DNA of 64,000 nt from Glandiceps talaboti (GCF_964340395.1 NC_135550.1:372001-436000), one strand, 5' to 3'; counted from the stretch's first letter, positions 1 to 12,235 are shown. Notes: a model not told the origin generated them from the letters alone. Program-made: numbers and translations.

Positions 1-682
1 TTACAAAGATAACAACAGGGATTAATAGACAATTGAATAAACATTCAAAAAATGTATGTAAATTTGCCTAGCAACAAGACCACGCCCATAGCAACAGCCA
101 AATAATCACGTATATTGCAAAGATAACAGGAATAGAAAGACAAATGAATAAACATTCAAAAAATGTATGCAAATGTGCCTAGCAACAAGACCACGCCCAT
201 AGCAACAGCCAAATGATCACATATATTGCGAAGATAACAACAGGGATTAATAGACAATTGAATGAACATTCAAAAATGTAAGTAAATATGCCTAGCAACA
301 AGACCACGCCCATAGCAACAAGCAAATGATCATGTATATTGCGAAGATGACGAATAGAAAGGTAAGTGAATAAACATTTTAAAATGTATGCAAATACGCC
401 TAGCAACAACACACCCATAGCAACAGCCAAATGATCACATATATTGCAAAGATAATATCAGGAATTCATATACAAGTGAACCAAAACATACAAAAATGTA
501 TGGAAATATATCTAACAACATGACCACGCCCATAGCAACAGCCAAATGATAGTGTATATCGCAAAGATAGCAACATGGTTGAATAGGCAAATGAACACCT
601 ATTGTTAGCATGGACTAGCATATGGATAAACATTTTTAAAAACTGTACAGTTGTGCTACACGCCATTGGCGGTATTTTTTTT
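1..682 (+). repeat. Family A dispersed repeat, 3' part (tandem ~115-bp units plus 3' hairpin)
   Basis: At least five degenerate units of about 115 bp, each with a core reading CCACGCCCATAGCAACAGCC followed by a CAAATGATC/ATATTGC segment and an ATGTATGCAAAT block. The copy ends with the family A 3' terminus: CAGTTGTGCTA, then a CGCCATTGGCG hairpin and a T run. The window starts inside it. Open frames on the minus strand rich in WLLLWAWS are translations of these units, not genes. Confidence 0.85.
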
Positions 683-3030
683 TTTACATTCTCAACAAAT
701 GTCACAGTACATGTTGTGTTTGGCCAGGAGATCACTAACAGCAAATAGCAATCAATGAAAAAAACAAACTTTTGTTACATATGTTCTGTTGTATTCCAAC
801 AATTGTCTGTAGGAACGACAATCTCAAAACTTTGCCCTTACGGAAGACATTCAGTTTTCATCTGGTCTGGTTTTTCATTCAGTACTCTTGTTTTCCCGAC
901 ATTGGTGATTTTAGTTCAGCGTCTCTTCTCAAATCATGACAGTTTGACATAGTACAGCAGATAGCCTACAGAGTGGAGAACTGCCGTGGTTGCAGTATGA
1001 GTAAACGGCAAATACTGGGGTAACTAAATTTCTTTTCTCCGGCTAGTAAGCCAGGTAGGAGTAATGGAAATGATGAACAACTCGCTAATATCGCAACAAG
1101 ACAAGCAGGCAAATTGTGTCTTCCAAAATACTTCCCACACTAGGCCTTTCATTGTTATGGCGGCAAATTTGCACTTCATCCTACCGAATGCTAATTGTAC
1201 ATCATACATGATGTCTAGAACTAGCTGCATTTATTTGCAGATTAATTACGTGACTCCATCTGACTTGCACTTGTAAAACGGGACAGTTCCCCCAGTCACC
1301 CCATTACTTTTCCGAGTACATTCACATTCAGTCTCACTGAGAAACTTCAATAATTATGGAAATATCCTAAAATTAAAACCTGAGAACAAGTAGCTAAAAC
1401 ATAGACATCAATAGCAACTTTTACACAAAAGATGTATTCACAGATACCTCCAATGCTCACAGCATTTGAACTTTTATGGCTGTGATGCTCACATGTCGGC
1501 CTAAATGTAGCATTATAATCGAGAGTCAATACAAAGGAAATCCACAAAATCAGAAGAAAATATTTACAGTGATATCTCGGCAACAACTTCTTTGATAGCA
1601 GTTTCTGTAAATATGGTGGCGAAGACATCGTGTGCTCTAATATAAGGTATCTTTTCACATAATGAAAACATATCTCACGTGTTAAATTCTGGGCAATACG
1701 GTGGGGGTTGAAATAGCAAATTAACTTCTCATTTTCCTAATATTTTGTATAAGTTTGGCTCTGCAATTCAGCCGTGATGAAAACCCAAAAGTAGCAGCAT
1801 TTTGAAACGGGTAGTACCCTGACATCGCTTTCACGTTTTTAGTGTGATCTCATCTATTTGCGTTACCGTTAGAAAAATTGTAGCGATTGCTTCCAGTTAA
1901 ACTTCGGAACGAAAAAAAAGCACACACAGAAGAAAGAACCCTCAAAATCACAGTACACACTACAATTATTGCAGCTTGTGTAAGACCTGCATGGTTTGAG
2001 TGAACCATACAAACATTACATGGAAGGCCGATTCATTGAAGGTGTGGGTGGTGTGGTACATCAATCATAATAACAATATTAAAGATTTGTTGCCGACTTT
2101 TTTAAATACATTTTAAAAAAATTAGCAGGCTTACCAAAGTGTGATAGTAAAGTTGAGTATATAAATACAAATACATTTATGCCAACTTATAACCTGTACA
2201 TGAAATGGTTTCTTTCGGACAAAGTTTTATGACTTCACCCTAATGCTACACCACTGTTTTAATAAACAAGAAAGGCCTAAGTATGTGGCAACATTAGGTA
2301 CAATATAAACATGTTGCTCGTTAATTGTTGATTGAACTCTCAATATTGCACACTTATTAGCTGGCAACATCGGTAGGTTGCTGTCTGGGGAAATTACTGC
2401 GATGCCTGTAAGACAGGTGAGGCTGGGAACATAGAATTAGACCAGTTCATATATACACAAACAATATAACAACCTTATGATAATATGCCTATCAGTCATT
2501 TCCCCATTCATAGCCAAACAAATCTCTGCTTATGTCAAAGTGCTCAAATTCAAGTTACATAACCAAAATTTCACCTGGGACTACTTTGCCTCTAAGGCCT
2601 TCAAAAATCCTTATGAGAAATCAGTTGTAATCCTGTGTCAAAAAAACATGTATTGGGAAACAGTTCACAAGAATTTATTTCACCCATATATTACATTTTA
2701 TTTGCCAGCAGTTGAGTATAACATTCACAATTTACTGTTTGGTTTCTTTACAATGATGAAGGGAAACACACATCTTGTGTGCCTCATGTCTATAATGTAT
2801 GTATACATTGTGACTTTTTAGTAACTACTTCTTGCTGTCAATGAATTTGTAGTAAAATTCACCAATGGCAAGTTGCACCTTATCTCTTCATTGGGTCAAC
2901 AATTTCCATTGTGACTCCTGCCCATTGTAAAGAAAACTGTCACCACCTATCAGCTATGATGACCTACACTGCCTACAGCATGATGTAGCAAGTGTATGAC
3001 CTGTAAGGATGAACATAATCAGTGCTTTTT
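683..3030. other. Unassigned AT-rich sequence
   Basis: No gene, RNA or repeat that I recognise. A 114-codon open frame at 2477-2821 (+) has no recognisable domain, no sibling copy in the window and no splice context, so I do not call it a gene. Short overlapping frames on both strands near 1024-1276 are likewise unsupported. Confidence 0.5.
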
Positions 3031-3078
3031 TGGCACAACTGAACTGATGAAGTTCAGTAGTGCTATAGGCATGGCAAA

Positions 3079-3167
<89 letters not shown>

Positions 3168-3519
3168 CAACTTAAAGTCATAAACGGCTGGACCGATTGC
3201 TTTGATATTTGGTAGTCATGTTACTTCTGGTGTCTAGTTGGGATATTGTTCAAATGAAAATGATTGCATCAGAGATGTGTGGGTTTTGGGTAAAAAAAAT
3301 GTGATATTGATCAAAACCTAGAATTCCAAAACTACTCAGCAGATTGGGCTGAAATGTACAGTAATAGGGATGCCTCTGTGGGTGTATAGATGAAGAAATA
3401 TTAAGCATATAATGATCTCGTCAGTAATATGCAAATTAGGTGTAAAAATGTGATAAATGGTCAAAAATTTATATCTCATAAAGTACTTGGTCAATGAGAC
3501 TGAAACTTCGTGAGATTTT
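3031..3519 (+). repeat. Family A repeat, 5' part, interrupted by another family A copy
   Basis: Begins with the family A 5' hairpin (GCACAACTGAAC pairing with GTTCAGTAGTGC), followed by a (GTCT)n(GT)n microsatellite at about 3080-3164 and degenerate ~150-165-bp internal units. It stops inside a conserved GTGAGAT-T run, where the next copy begins, so the second copy appears to have inserted at a T run of the first. Confidence 0.8.
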
Positions 3520-4175
3520 TAGCACAGCTGAACTGAGGTTCAGTAGTGCTATAGGGATCGCCCGGTGTGTGCGTATGTGCTAGTGTGTAAAGAATTTAAA
3601 GTCAAAAACCACTGAACCGATTGCCATGATATTTGGTGGGTCCATTACCTTGGGGTGTCTAGTTGGGAAATTGTTCAAATCAAAATGATCTTACTACCGG
3701 TTTGTGAATTGGGTCAAAAAATGTTATTTTTGGTCAAAAAACTTAAATTTGAAAACTACTGGGCAGATTTGGCTGAAATTTGGTTGAAACATTCTTCAGG
3801 GTGTTTTTATTTAGAATTGTTCATGACATGATGGTCCCATCAGTGATATGCAAATTAGGGCTAAAAATGTGTCTTTTTGGTAAAAAATCTATAATCCCAA
3901 AATCACTGCGCAGATTCGGCTGAAATTTAATGGGAATGCATCTAGGGATGTATGGACGAAGAAATATTAAGCATATAATGATTCCACGAGTGATATGCAA
4001 ATTAGGTGTAAAAATGTTCATTTTTGGTCAAAACCAATTTCTCAAAAAGTACTTCTTCAGTGAGTCTGAAACCTGGTGAGATGTTTCTGAAAGTGTTATT
4101 CTGCAGATTTTCTTGAAAAAATGTTGACAAAATTGGCCCTAGAAACCATGACCATGCCCTTAGCAACAACCAAAT
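3520..4175 (+). repeat. Family A repeat, nested 5' part
   Basis: A second family A 5' hairpin (AGCACAGCTGAAC/GTTCAGTAGTGCT) starts in a T run, followed by four degenerate internal units, each containing a motif like ACTGNNCAGATT then TGAAATTTGG. It ends near 4175 in the AGCAACAACCAAATGGCA block. A similar block reappears at about 5668-5707 beyond the LINE fragment. Confidence 0.8.
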
Positions 4176-4249
4176 GGCATGTAAATGAGTTGCGCTATGA
4201 GGCTGCACTCAACCTGCTCTAGCTTATAATTTTACCTGATTTGGAGAAC

Positions 4250-5650
4250 TTTCCGTGAACTTGCTGTTCGTATTACTTTTATGAATATCTCATTTGCATT
4301 GTTGAATGTGACTTTGTAATTGAGAAACAACTTGATGTTATTTCTATAACTAAAACCTGGCTAACTGGTAACTCTGGTGATAACCACACCATCTCTGAAC
4401 TCAGAAGTACCTTACCTGATCATAATTTATATCATGTTGCTCGCAAAAGTAAAGGTGGTGGAGTTGTCCTATTACGAAAGGGATTCAATTTCAAAGTTAA
4501 TAAACCATCACCTCAGTGTAACTAATTTGAACATACTGATCTCACTTATTAGCTCAAAGTCTACCACAGTGTGCCTGATCACACTCTACCGTCCACCCCC
4601 ATCAAAGAACAATGTTCCTCAGCCAATCCTCCTCCCTGATTGAAACATTGACAACTGCTCCTGGCTATTTTTATTGTGGGTGACTTTAACTTTCACATAG
4701 ATGATGTAGCAAATCATGAGGCATCACACTTCCTCGACCTACTTGAATCCTCCAACCTTCAACAACATATTACGGAAACCACTCATCATTGTGGGCACAC
4801 TCTTGATTTGGATTTGATCATCTCACGTCAAACAGATAATCTAGTCTCAAGTATTGCTATTCACAGCGGTCTTCCATCTGACCATGATGCTGTGACTGTG
4901 AGTTGTAATCTTGCTGTACCTCTCGTATATTCAACAAGACACAAAGTATGTTATCGTAATTGGAGAAGTATCAACATTGCTGAAATACATAAAGACATCC
5001 AAGCATCGCCTCTTGTCACAACTTGCCACACTTCAGATCTGATTGCTATCACAAATCAATACAACACAACCTTATAACAATGTATTAACCAAGATGCCCC
5101 AGAGAAGACCCGAACCATCACTTTAAGACCACATGCACCCTGGTACTCTGATGAACTTCATGCAGCCAAGCAGAAGAAGAGATAACTTTAAAGGAAAATC
5201 TACTTATCATTCGGACAGAATTGCTAACTGTGATCAGAAACAACTTTTCAAGATCATCGACAAGATGCTGACTCCAGAAGACGGCAATACATTACCAGCT
5301 TCCGATTGTCCTGAAAAAATTTGCAAACCAATTTGCTAACTATTTCGAAAGTAAAATCAACAGTCTTAGAGAGGACCTTGATAAACTAGTAGTACCAACA
5401 GTGAACACTGCCACTTCCCATACACCTACTGCCAAGAGACTAAGTGAATTCTCACCTGTGTCATCAGAGGGTAACAGGACAACTGCCCCCCGAAGGACTA
5501 CTCCCCCCCCCCCCCCCCCCCCCCCCCCCCGAACGAAAAAAAGCTAGTATTACAGATGAACGGGTTTGTCATTCATTAAAAAGTCACCGTCGGCAACTTA
5601 CCGCCGCAATTTGCTTACATTATACTCACTACATTCACATGTTTTTTTGT
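4250..5650 (+). pseudogene. CR1/L2-type LINE fragment: degraded endonuclease and start of the linker
   Basis: Broken frames together encode an apurinic-like (EEP) endonuclease of a Jockey/CR1/L2-clade LINE: TKTWLTG, GGGVVLL, LYRPPPSK, then at 4676 GDFNFHID, LQQHITE, GHTLDL and PSDHDAV, the order seen in these endonucleases. Frames change at several points, and stops interrupt after 4500 and 5077. Downstream text (HAPWYSDEL, QFANYFESKINSL) fits the region between endonuclease and RT. RT motifs are absent, so the 3' half is lost. A run of about 28 C residues (5503-5530) lies in the linker. It is related to, but clearly older than, the LINE at 31114-34233. It is inactive. Confidence 0.8.
5502..5530. 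repeat. Poly-C tract
   Basis: A near-pure C run inside the degraded LINE. Its exact length is likely unreliable in sequencing. Confidence 0.9.
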
Positions 5651-5663
5651 GGGTATGGATAGT

Positions 5664-6536
5664 ACTAGCGACCATGACCACGCCCTTTAGCAACAACGAA
5701 ATGGCAGTATATTTTGGTCAAATAACAACATCATCTGGTAGGCAAGTGAGTAAACATTCAAAAAATGTATGCAAATACCCTAGCAACCATGACCACGCCC
5801 ATAGCAACAGCCAAACAGTGGTGTATTTCACAAAGATTACAACAGGGTTTAATAGACAATTGAATAAACATTCAAAAAATGTATGTAAATTTGCATAGCA
5901 ACAAGACCACGCCCATAGCAACAGCCAAATAATCACGTATATTGCAAAGATAACAGGAATAGAAAGACAAATGAATAAACATTCAAAAAATGTATGCAAA
6001 TACCCTAGTAACCATGACCACGCCCATAGCAACAGCCAAACGGTGGTGTATTTCACAAAGATAACAATGGGGTTTAATAGACAAATGAATAAACATTCAA
6101 AAAATGTATGCAAATACCCTAGTAACCATGACCACGCCCATAGCAACAGCCAAACGGTGGTGTATTTCACAAAGATAACAATGGGGTTTAATAGACAATT
6201 GAATAAACATTAAAAAAATGTATGTAAATTTGCCTAGCAACAAGACCACACCCATAGCAACAGCCAAATGATCATGTGTATTGCAAAGACAATATCAGGA
6301 ATTCATACACAAGTGAACAAAAACATACATAAATGTATGCAAATATATCTAACAACATGACCACGCCCATAGCAACAGCCAAATGATAGCATTTATCGTA
6401 AAGATAGCAACATGGTTGGATAGGCAACTGGATAGTTATTCAGCAAATGAACACCTATTGTTGGCATGAACTAGCATATGGATAAACATTTTAAAAAACT
6501 GTACAGTTGTGCTACACCGCCATTGGCGGTATTTTT
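5664..6536 (+). repeat. Family A repeat, 3' part with tandem ~115-bp units
   Basis: Begins in the ACCACGCCC-AGCAACAAC block and runs through about six tandem units to the family A 3' end: ACTGTACAGTTGTGCTA followed by the perfect ACCGCCATTGGCGGT hairpin and T run. The 150-codon minus-strand frame over 5718-6170 is a periodic translation of these units, not a protein gene. Confidence 0.85.
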
Positions 6537-6839
6537 ATCAGTTCAATACAAAATATACAGGTAACAAGATAGAAAACGAGTCAAAAGTAGAAAAAAATAT
6601 TGAGACTCAAAATGTACATGTATATCAGAATTCCCGTAAGACTTTGGTGACAGTAAATGGTGACTCGACTCGGTTTATCATGATCAGCCAGTGTTTAAAA
6701 CTGTAAATTGTGGGCTATTCCCGAAAGAAAATCTAGCACGTGATGATTTTCAAAAGCTTGCACTATTACATGGATTCTGGCTGCAGAATCCTGATACTGT
6801 CGACGTTGCGGTTGCGCTGATTCACCGGCAATCATCAGA

Positions 6840-7165
6840 TGACGACGTTGTTTAGTGCCTGTTCACATTTCAGAATATTGAGAAATCGCCATATATTTGG
6901 GTGATGAGAGGCAACGTTGGCTTGCATTCTGCGGTGCCATCTCTCTATATTGTTGTTGGTTCTTGGTAACTCGTCATTGACTCAACTATTCATGTTCCAC
7001 ATTGTAATTGGGAAACGTGGGGTCGTCACCCATTGCGTCTTGGTCTTCCAATGTAGTTACTTTCGAAATAATCAACTACCTGCTCAGCATCATCTGGCAT
7101 ATTCTGAGCTACTGTCTCAAACGTATCAATGACTTCATCTTCAGGCACATTCGCAATTAGAACGT
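6840..7165 (-). pseudogene. MULE-transposase-like C-terminal fragment fused in frame to the Gag-like remnant
   Basis: The last 45 codons of the minus-strand frame ending at 7026 read VPEDEVIDTF, then AEQVVDYFESNYIG and RPRRNG. A shifted frame continues with FPITMWNMNS and LPRTNNNIERWHRRM, then HPNIWRFL. This order (P-D-x-V, YFE-TYIGR, FPI-LWN, LPRTNN-E-WH, HP-IW-F) is the C-terminal signature of Mutator-like (MULE) transposases. No MULE catalytic core is visible here. The join to the Gag-like body may be an insertion or a rearrangement. Confidence 0.5.
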
Positions 7166-8104
7166 GGGGACACCAGAATTGTTGCCTCATGCCATTGATT
7201 GCATATGCACTCAAGGCAATATGTTTCATATCCATATCTCCACTTGTCTTATCATTATGTGCCTTTAGTAGGGTGTCAACAACATTAACCATGGCAGCCA
7301 CACTCTTTATGATGCCTGTTTGCACTCTCTGAAGCTTTACTTCAGTTGTTCTAGTCTCAGCTTTGATTTGATCCCAAATGAGCTGATTTACTCTGGTTGT
7401 AACAAGAAAACCACAGTTCTCTGGACGGTTGTAACGTTCTAATTTCTCTGTTACTATATCATCAGCAGGTCTTTCTCCCAATAGAATGTTTACAATTGTT
7501 GCAAGTTGAGTGTCAATACCTGGTGCACATTGTTGTTCTAACTGCCAGTCTTTGGCTATATCACTCATTAGACCTTGCTGTATTAGTTTATTTCTACTGG
7601 TATTACATCCACTTTCAATATTGTCGTCACTACGTGACAGTAATTCTTCAACAGCTTTATCAGTGTCTGAATTTCTCTTGTGTTTTTTTATGTGGTGGTT
7701 CGTTCTCGCTGTCATCTCCCGTATCTTGGTGTGTATTATATTCATAATTCTCGTCATACCATATTGGCAAGTACGGTACTGATATCACTGAATGATTTGG
7801 TCATATTTTCTTGCAAATTTGATAGGCCTGTAGTCATACATGCTCCGAAATTGTGCAATTCCAAGGCCAGGGCTTCGCCACTGCCTTCTCTGTTTCCATA
7901 TGACTTCGACTTCATCGAACTTGTACTTTGTGCTCTTGAAATTCCTGTACTGGAACCTTTATGTCCACTACTGGTTGACGTTTTGTCAACACGTTTCGAA
8001 CTCTGAGCACTTTTAGTTTTTCTTTTATTAGTGTTCTCCCCGCTACGCGAAGGTGTCACAGGCAATGGCGAACCGAGGTCTAAATCCAAGATGGGATCCG
8101 CCAT
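7165..8104 (-). pseudogene. Gag-like protein of a tyrosine-recombinase (DIRS/Ngaro-type) retroelement, frameshifted
   Basis: The likely start is the ATG at 8104-8102. The Ser/Thr/Lys-rich N-terminus leads to ALALELHNFG and a coiled stretch (7754-8104). A short acidic piece (about 7750-7655) lies in another frame, and the main body (to about 7165) is in a third. The body contains RYNRPENCG, TRVNQLIWDQIKAETRT and KLQRVQ, a pattern I associate with Gag-like proteins encoded upstream of DIRS/Ngaro-type retroelements in cnidarians and other invertebrates. Two frameshifts and no adjacent reverse transcriptase mean it is a remnant. It is unlike the RS-rich Gags of the two DIRS elements elsewhere in this window. 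An ordinary host gene is unlikely given the breaks. Confidence 0.6.
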
Positions 8105-9715
8105 TGTTACACATGTGTTGTACTGCGTACAATGTTGGCTCTCTAATATCACGCACTGTGTATACGTACAGAGTTCTGTCTTCAACACACTCACAAGTAA
8201 TAATATTTCAAAGTGAGCATGAATGAAATTATGTCGTTTACCTGAATGTGGACGTGGAACAGCACATTACTTGTAGCTTTCAGGATACACGTTCGTTCAA
8301 CGCAATTACCGACAATGCACTGAAGTTCACGCAGCCACAGTGCTTTCTCACGTGATCCCTTGGTACAGGATAATGAGGTAGAATCAATAGGATTGGCAAC
8401 CATTGTGATGTAAAGTTTACTTAGTAGTGTGTCATGGTTCATCACACTAAATTTAATGCTTCTCCAATTGTGAACTCCTTAGTATTTACAATAGCATAAT
8501 TGTTTCTCAAAAGTCTCTGAGAATAACAAGAGGACCAAATTGACATCGGTGTGCATGACAGCATCTCTGTTTGACAAAGAGAGAACCATTCCACATGATG
8601 TATCATCCCACTGTAGCTAGCGAGCTATACAATCACCGGTCGTACAATTTGAGCTGTGGATTCATCATCTGAATTTAGCATATTTAGTGTGAAACAAATT
8701 ACAAACTAAATTTAATATCTAGGATCAGTTATATTATACTGTTTGATCTAATTAAGTTATTTCAAACAAAATTTGTAGTAAAAATGTGAAAGAAAAACAT
8801 CATTTATGTTATGAAATTTGGGCTATGAATTACTGAATTCCCTCATTACTTACATCCCAAATGTAAACAGAAGTCAGAGCACATGGCCAGCCATGTGTGC
8901 ATGATGTGTGACGATGTAGACATCACGCGATTTCTCTATTCAACTTGGGCATTTAGTTATGATCTTAAATGAGTATGGCTATGTTGTGTCTGTGGCAAAG
9001 TGGGTTCTGATTCTTGAAACCAAACAAATTTTTAGTTTATATTCATAATCTGTGCTAGATTTGGTGTCTGTACCTCATGTGCGGTCTATACTTCGTACAT
9101 ATTTCAATCTGAACTTGAAAGTTCACAAGTTAATGATTGTGGGTCTGATCATATATCTGTGTTAAATTGCTGTGGCTGACAAAATAGGTTAATAACGCAT
9201 GAAATGACACAAAATTATGAAGACTGAAATTATCTGTGCCAAAATTGACATTTTTACCTTTTCTACTGATCTGATCGACTTTTATTTACGGTAATGGGTA
9301 AAGTACTCAAACACATTCAAGTACCCATGATCACTACTCTGATCATAACAATTTATCCGTTATTGTGGGCTTGCCAGTCTTCCTGAATGAACAAATACAT
9401 GGTCTGGAAGGATGATAGGGGTGGGCTGTTCACCACAACTATTCTAAAAATAGACATTGTCTGAACCAAAGCACTGGGCGCTTGCCCATGTAAGGGGGCT
9501 AACATGAGGAAATACGGTAATTACATATGCATATTTCTTGTAAAGAATTATATATATATATACTGAATCTGATGATATCATAGAAATCTGGGTATAGATC
9601 CTCCCACCCAAAATTATGCAAATTAGGCAGGCTAATTATCCAAATGTTTGCAAAAATTATGAGAAAGAGAAAAAGTACACTAGTCTTCATTAAATTTTCT
9701 TTTATACCACGCATC
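8105..9715. other. Unassigned AT-rich sequence
   Basis: No supported gene. A short (TA)n run sits at about 9549-9561. The minus-strand open frames near 8191-8445 and 9499-9732 have no recognisable content. Confidence 0.5.
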
Positions 9716-9790
9716 ATCGGTACCAACTGCAACGTACATAGGCCACCATTCTGATTTCAGATGCAGGTTACAATGCATCCATGAATAGAC
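9716..9790 (-). repeat. Dispersed repeat, copy 1 (inverted relative to 59651-59728)
   Basis: About 75 bp reads, on the minus strand, as the same sequence found at 59651-59728 on the plus strand. Both share GGTGGCCTATGTACG and GCAGTTGGTACCG with scattered differences. The nature of the element is unknown. Confidence 0.8.
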
Positions 9791-9963
9791 CCCAGAGAAA
9801 ATAATGAAAAATAAAACATTTTTTCATGTCATAGTATTAAAGAACAAAAACCATCTTTCTGATCATTTTCATAACCAAAAGGAATATATCCATCACCTTA
9901 AACCACAACTTTCAGGCCATTCAGAACTTCTAGCTTGGCGTCCTGCGGTGGCCATTTTGATCA

Positions 9964-11475
9964 TTAACCCTTTGTGGCCGGCAGGCGCTTGAGGACGTAC
10001 TTCACCCTAGACTCCGTTGCAGCCGACAGGCACCTAAAGGCATATGTATGCAATGCAACCTTTGACTCGAACGTATGATGTCATTGTTTGTTATAGGGGG
10101 GTATTAGCAATTCAATTGCCTAGAAATTGGCGCCAAAAGTACATTGATATGTATATTGCTGTTTACCATAACACGACAAAGAGGTCAACGGTCAAAATTC
10201 ATAGTTCACGGAAACTTTATCAATGAAAATCTAAATATGGCGACCGGAGTAAACAACGAACTGTTAGTGGGTGACATGATCGCTGATATTTTTTATTCTT
10301 CATCTGATTCTCATTTCATAATAAAGGTTATGAATTATATTGTGACAACTACTACACATCCCCTGTCTTATTCAATAAATTGAAGGATAAGAAGATTTTA
10401 GCTTGTGGGACAGTTCGACCAAACAGGAAGGGCCTGCCAGTTGAAATGAAACCGAAAAGTCCAGTGGTAAAAAATCTTGCACGTGGACAATTTATTTGTT
10501 GGCAGAAGGGAAGACAGAAAGCTATTGCTTGGAAGGACTCTAGAATAGTGAATGCCCTTACCACATTACCAGTCACTGCAGAGAGTGATACTGTACTAAG
10601 GGCAGTTAAGGTCAATGGTAGATGGGAGCAGCAGCAAGTAGATCGACCACTAGTTACAATAAGTACATGGGGGGCGTTGATTTGGCCGACCAGCGCCTTT
10701 CAACTTATAAGCGTCACATGAAGGGACTTACCTGGTACTTACAAATATTCTGGTATCTACTTGAAGTGTGTGTAGTGAATGCATTCCTTCTTTACAAGAA
10801 AGCAAACCCACAAGAAAGATGTACTCAACTTAAGTTTCGTGGTAAGCTGATTGAGGAACTGATTGCAGGTCGTTCGTATGTGAAAAAGCCAGGGAGAAAA
10901 CCCATAACCCAAAGTGATGACATTAGATTTGACAGAAATTTGCAGCATGCACCAGCTTTAACAGAAACTAAATCAAAATGTCAGATACACATGCATAGGA
11001 AAGATACAAAGTACATTTGTGGATCATGTAAGGTTAGGATGTGCCCAGTATACCCTGTTTCGAATGATATCACTATATGACTGATTACCAGTACAATGAT
11101 CCGGAGTGTGCAGGTAGAGATTTAGCTAGGAAAAGGAGGAAACTGTAGAGTAGGATAATTGCAGGGAAAAAACAGAGTAGGGGTGAGTTAAATAAACTTT
11201 ATTCATAGTTTTGGATGGATTTTATTTTAAAAAAGCAGTGAGTAAGAAGAATAATCAATAATATCATTTGCATTTGCTAATTTGCATAACAATACACTTT
11301 GATACACTGTAACATGTTAACTTTACATAAACCACATTTAAGTTGGGTCAGTTGTCATAGAAACAAAGTCCTAAGCATATGAAAGTTATAATGTCTTGAC
11401 AAGTAAGTCTCTAAAATTTATTCAGGCCCTAGGGGGTCCTGTATAGGGCCACCTATACAGGAAGTAAAGGGTTAA
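9964..11475 (+). mobile_element. piggyBac-like DNA transposon, internally deleted, with TTAA duplications
   Basis: TTAA at 9964-9967 and 11472-11475 flank an element of 1,504 bp (9968-11471) that begins CCCTTTGTGG and ends GTAAAGGG, so both termini read CCCTTT inward. TTAA duplication and CCY termini are typical of piggyBac. The interior encodes the N-terminus and the C-terminal third of a piggyBac transposase, with the middle missing. A full element is usually 2.5 kb or more, so about half is deleted. Confidence 0.88.
10237..11148 (+). pseudogene. piggyBac-family transposase remnant (N-terminus joined to C-terminal third)
   Basis: The ATG at 10237 opens a short acidic N-terminus (MATGVNNELLV, IADIFYSSS). 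Near 10325 this joins directly to a late transposase segment in another frame: CDNYYTSPVLF, GTVRPNRKGLP, then KYMGGVDLADQRLSTYKR, RKPI, and a cysteine-rich end with CQIHMHRK, CGSCKVRMC and PCFE-YH. DNYYTSP, RKGLP and YNKYMGGVD are piggyBac hallmarks; the last Asp belongs to the catalytic triad, and the Cys/His end is the usual C-terminal zinc-binding ribbon. The two upstream catalytic Asp residues are deleted, frames shift near 10640-10680 and 11045, and the protein cannot be active. Confidence 0.88.
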
Positions 11476-12019
11476 TCACTGCATCTTAGCCTGGCTCGAT
11501 ACCCACGCACATACTTCCGTAAAGACGGTTCACTTGGAAAACTAAAGTCGTAAACACAGAGGACTCGCTCGATCAAAATCAGTAACAAATACATAATTGT
11601 ATAAAAGAAACACTAAATTTCAATTCAGAGGTATCGTTTATCTGAAATTCCTGGCGCTTCTGGTCCAAAGTCGACTTGAAAGTTTTTAAATTGTCTCCTA
11701 AAGACAGATAACAGTAGAGACTCAACAGGACGAGGCTATGACCCATCACAAACTTCAAAGACCTTTCAAACAATTGGTCAGAGGTCAAGATTGAGTTACC
11801 CAGTCCCTCTGAATTTGCAGAATACATGAGGCATGCGAAAACGGCCAGTTTGTAGCTCTGCATGTAGTTGAATAAATGGCATTTTCAAGGTTTTTTCTCA
11901 TATTTTTTCTCATACCTACTCAAAATAATTTTACAATGCAAATGAACTTTTAAATCTGAAGAAAATTATGTTTTATTTATCAAAATCTGACCTCTGAGTA
12001 AAGATATTGTCTCCTCAAT
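11476..12019. other. Unassigned sequence between piggyBac and MITE
   Basis: No recognisable gene. A 94-codon minus-strand frame (11579-11863) has no supported identity. Confidence 0.5.
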
Positions 12020-12235
12020 GTCTGTGTATGGAGCATAATCCACTTCAAAAGTCAAACTTGTCAACTGATGAATGACACATCAGATCGCCTGTTCCTGACT
12101 TGTCATTTGACGGACCTGACTCGTCACTTGATGTTCCTGACTTGTCATTTGACGGACCTGACGTATTACTTGACGTTCCTGACTTGTCAATTGACGAGTT
12201 CGACTTTTGACGTGGATTATGCTCCATAGTCTGTG
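12020..12235. mobile_element. MITE of 202 bp with 7-bp target duplication and internal tandem repeats
   Basis: The element 12027-12228 begins TATGGAGCATAATCCAC and ends with its inverse, giving terminal inverted repeats of about 40 bp. Direct GTCTGTG copies (12020-12026 and 12229-12235) are the target duplication. The interior is a short tandem array of CCTGACTTGTCATTTGACGG-like units, each partly palindromic (GACNNGTC / TTGAC). A 7-8-bp duplication suggests a hAT-like mover, but no transposase is present. Confidence 0.85.

Noticed and set aside
2477-2821. 114-codon plus frame as a gene
   Set aside because: AT-rich, no domain or repeat relation, no supporting signals.
2954-3181. Minus-strand frame with a long His-Thr run
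   Set aside because: Produced by the (GT)n microsatellite of a family A copy; similar frames occur at 62814-63065.
4130-5707. Repeated AGCAACAACCAAATGGCA block as a ~40-bp LINE target duplication
   Set aside because: The block is a normal part of family A and its flanks differ, so two separate family A fragments explain it equally well.
5718-6170. 150-codon minus-strand frame with repeating WLLLWAWSWLLG segments, apparently a membrane protein
   Set aside because: It is a periodic translation of the ~115-bp family A tandem units; the same frames recur at other family A copies and are not conserved in length.
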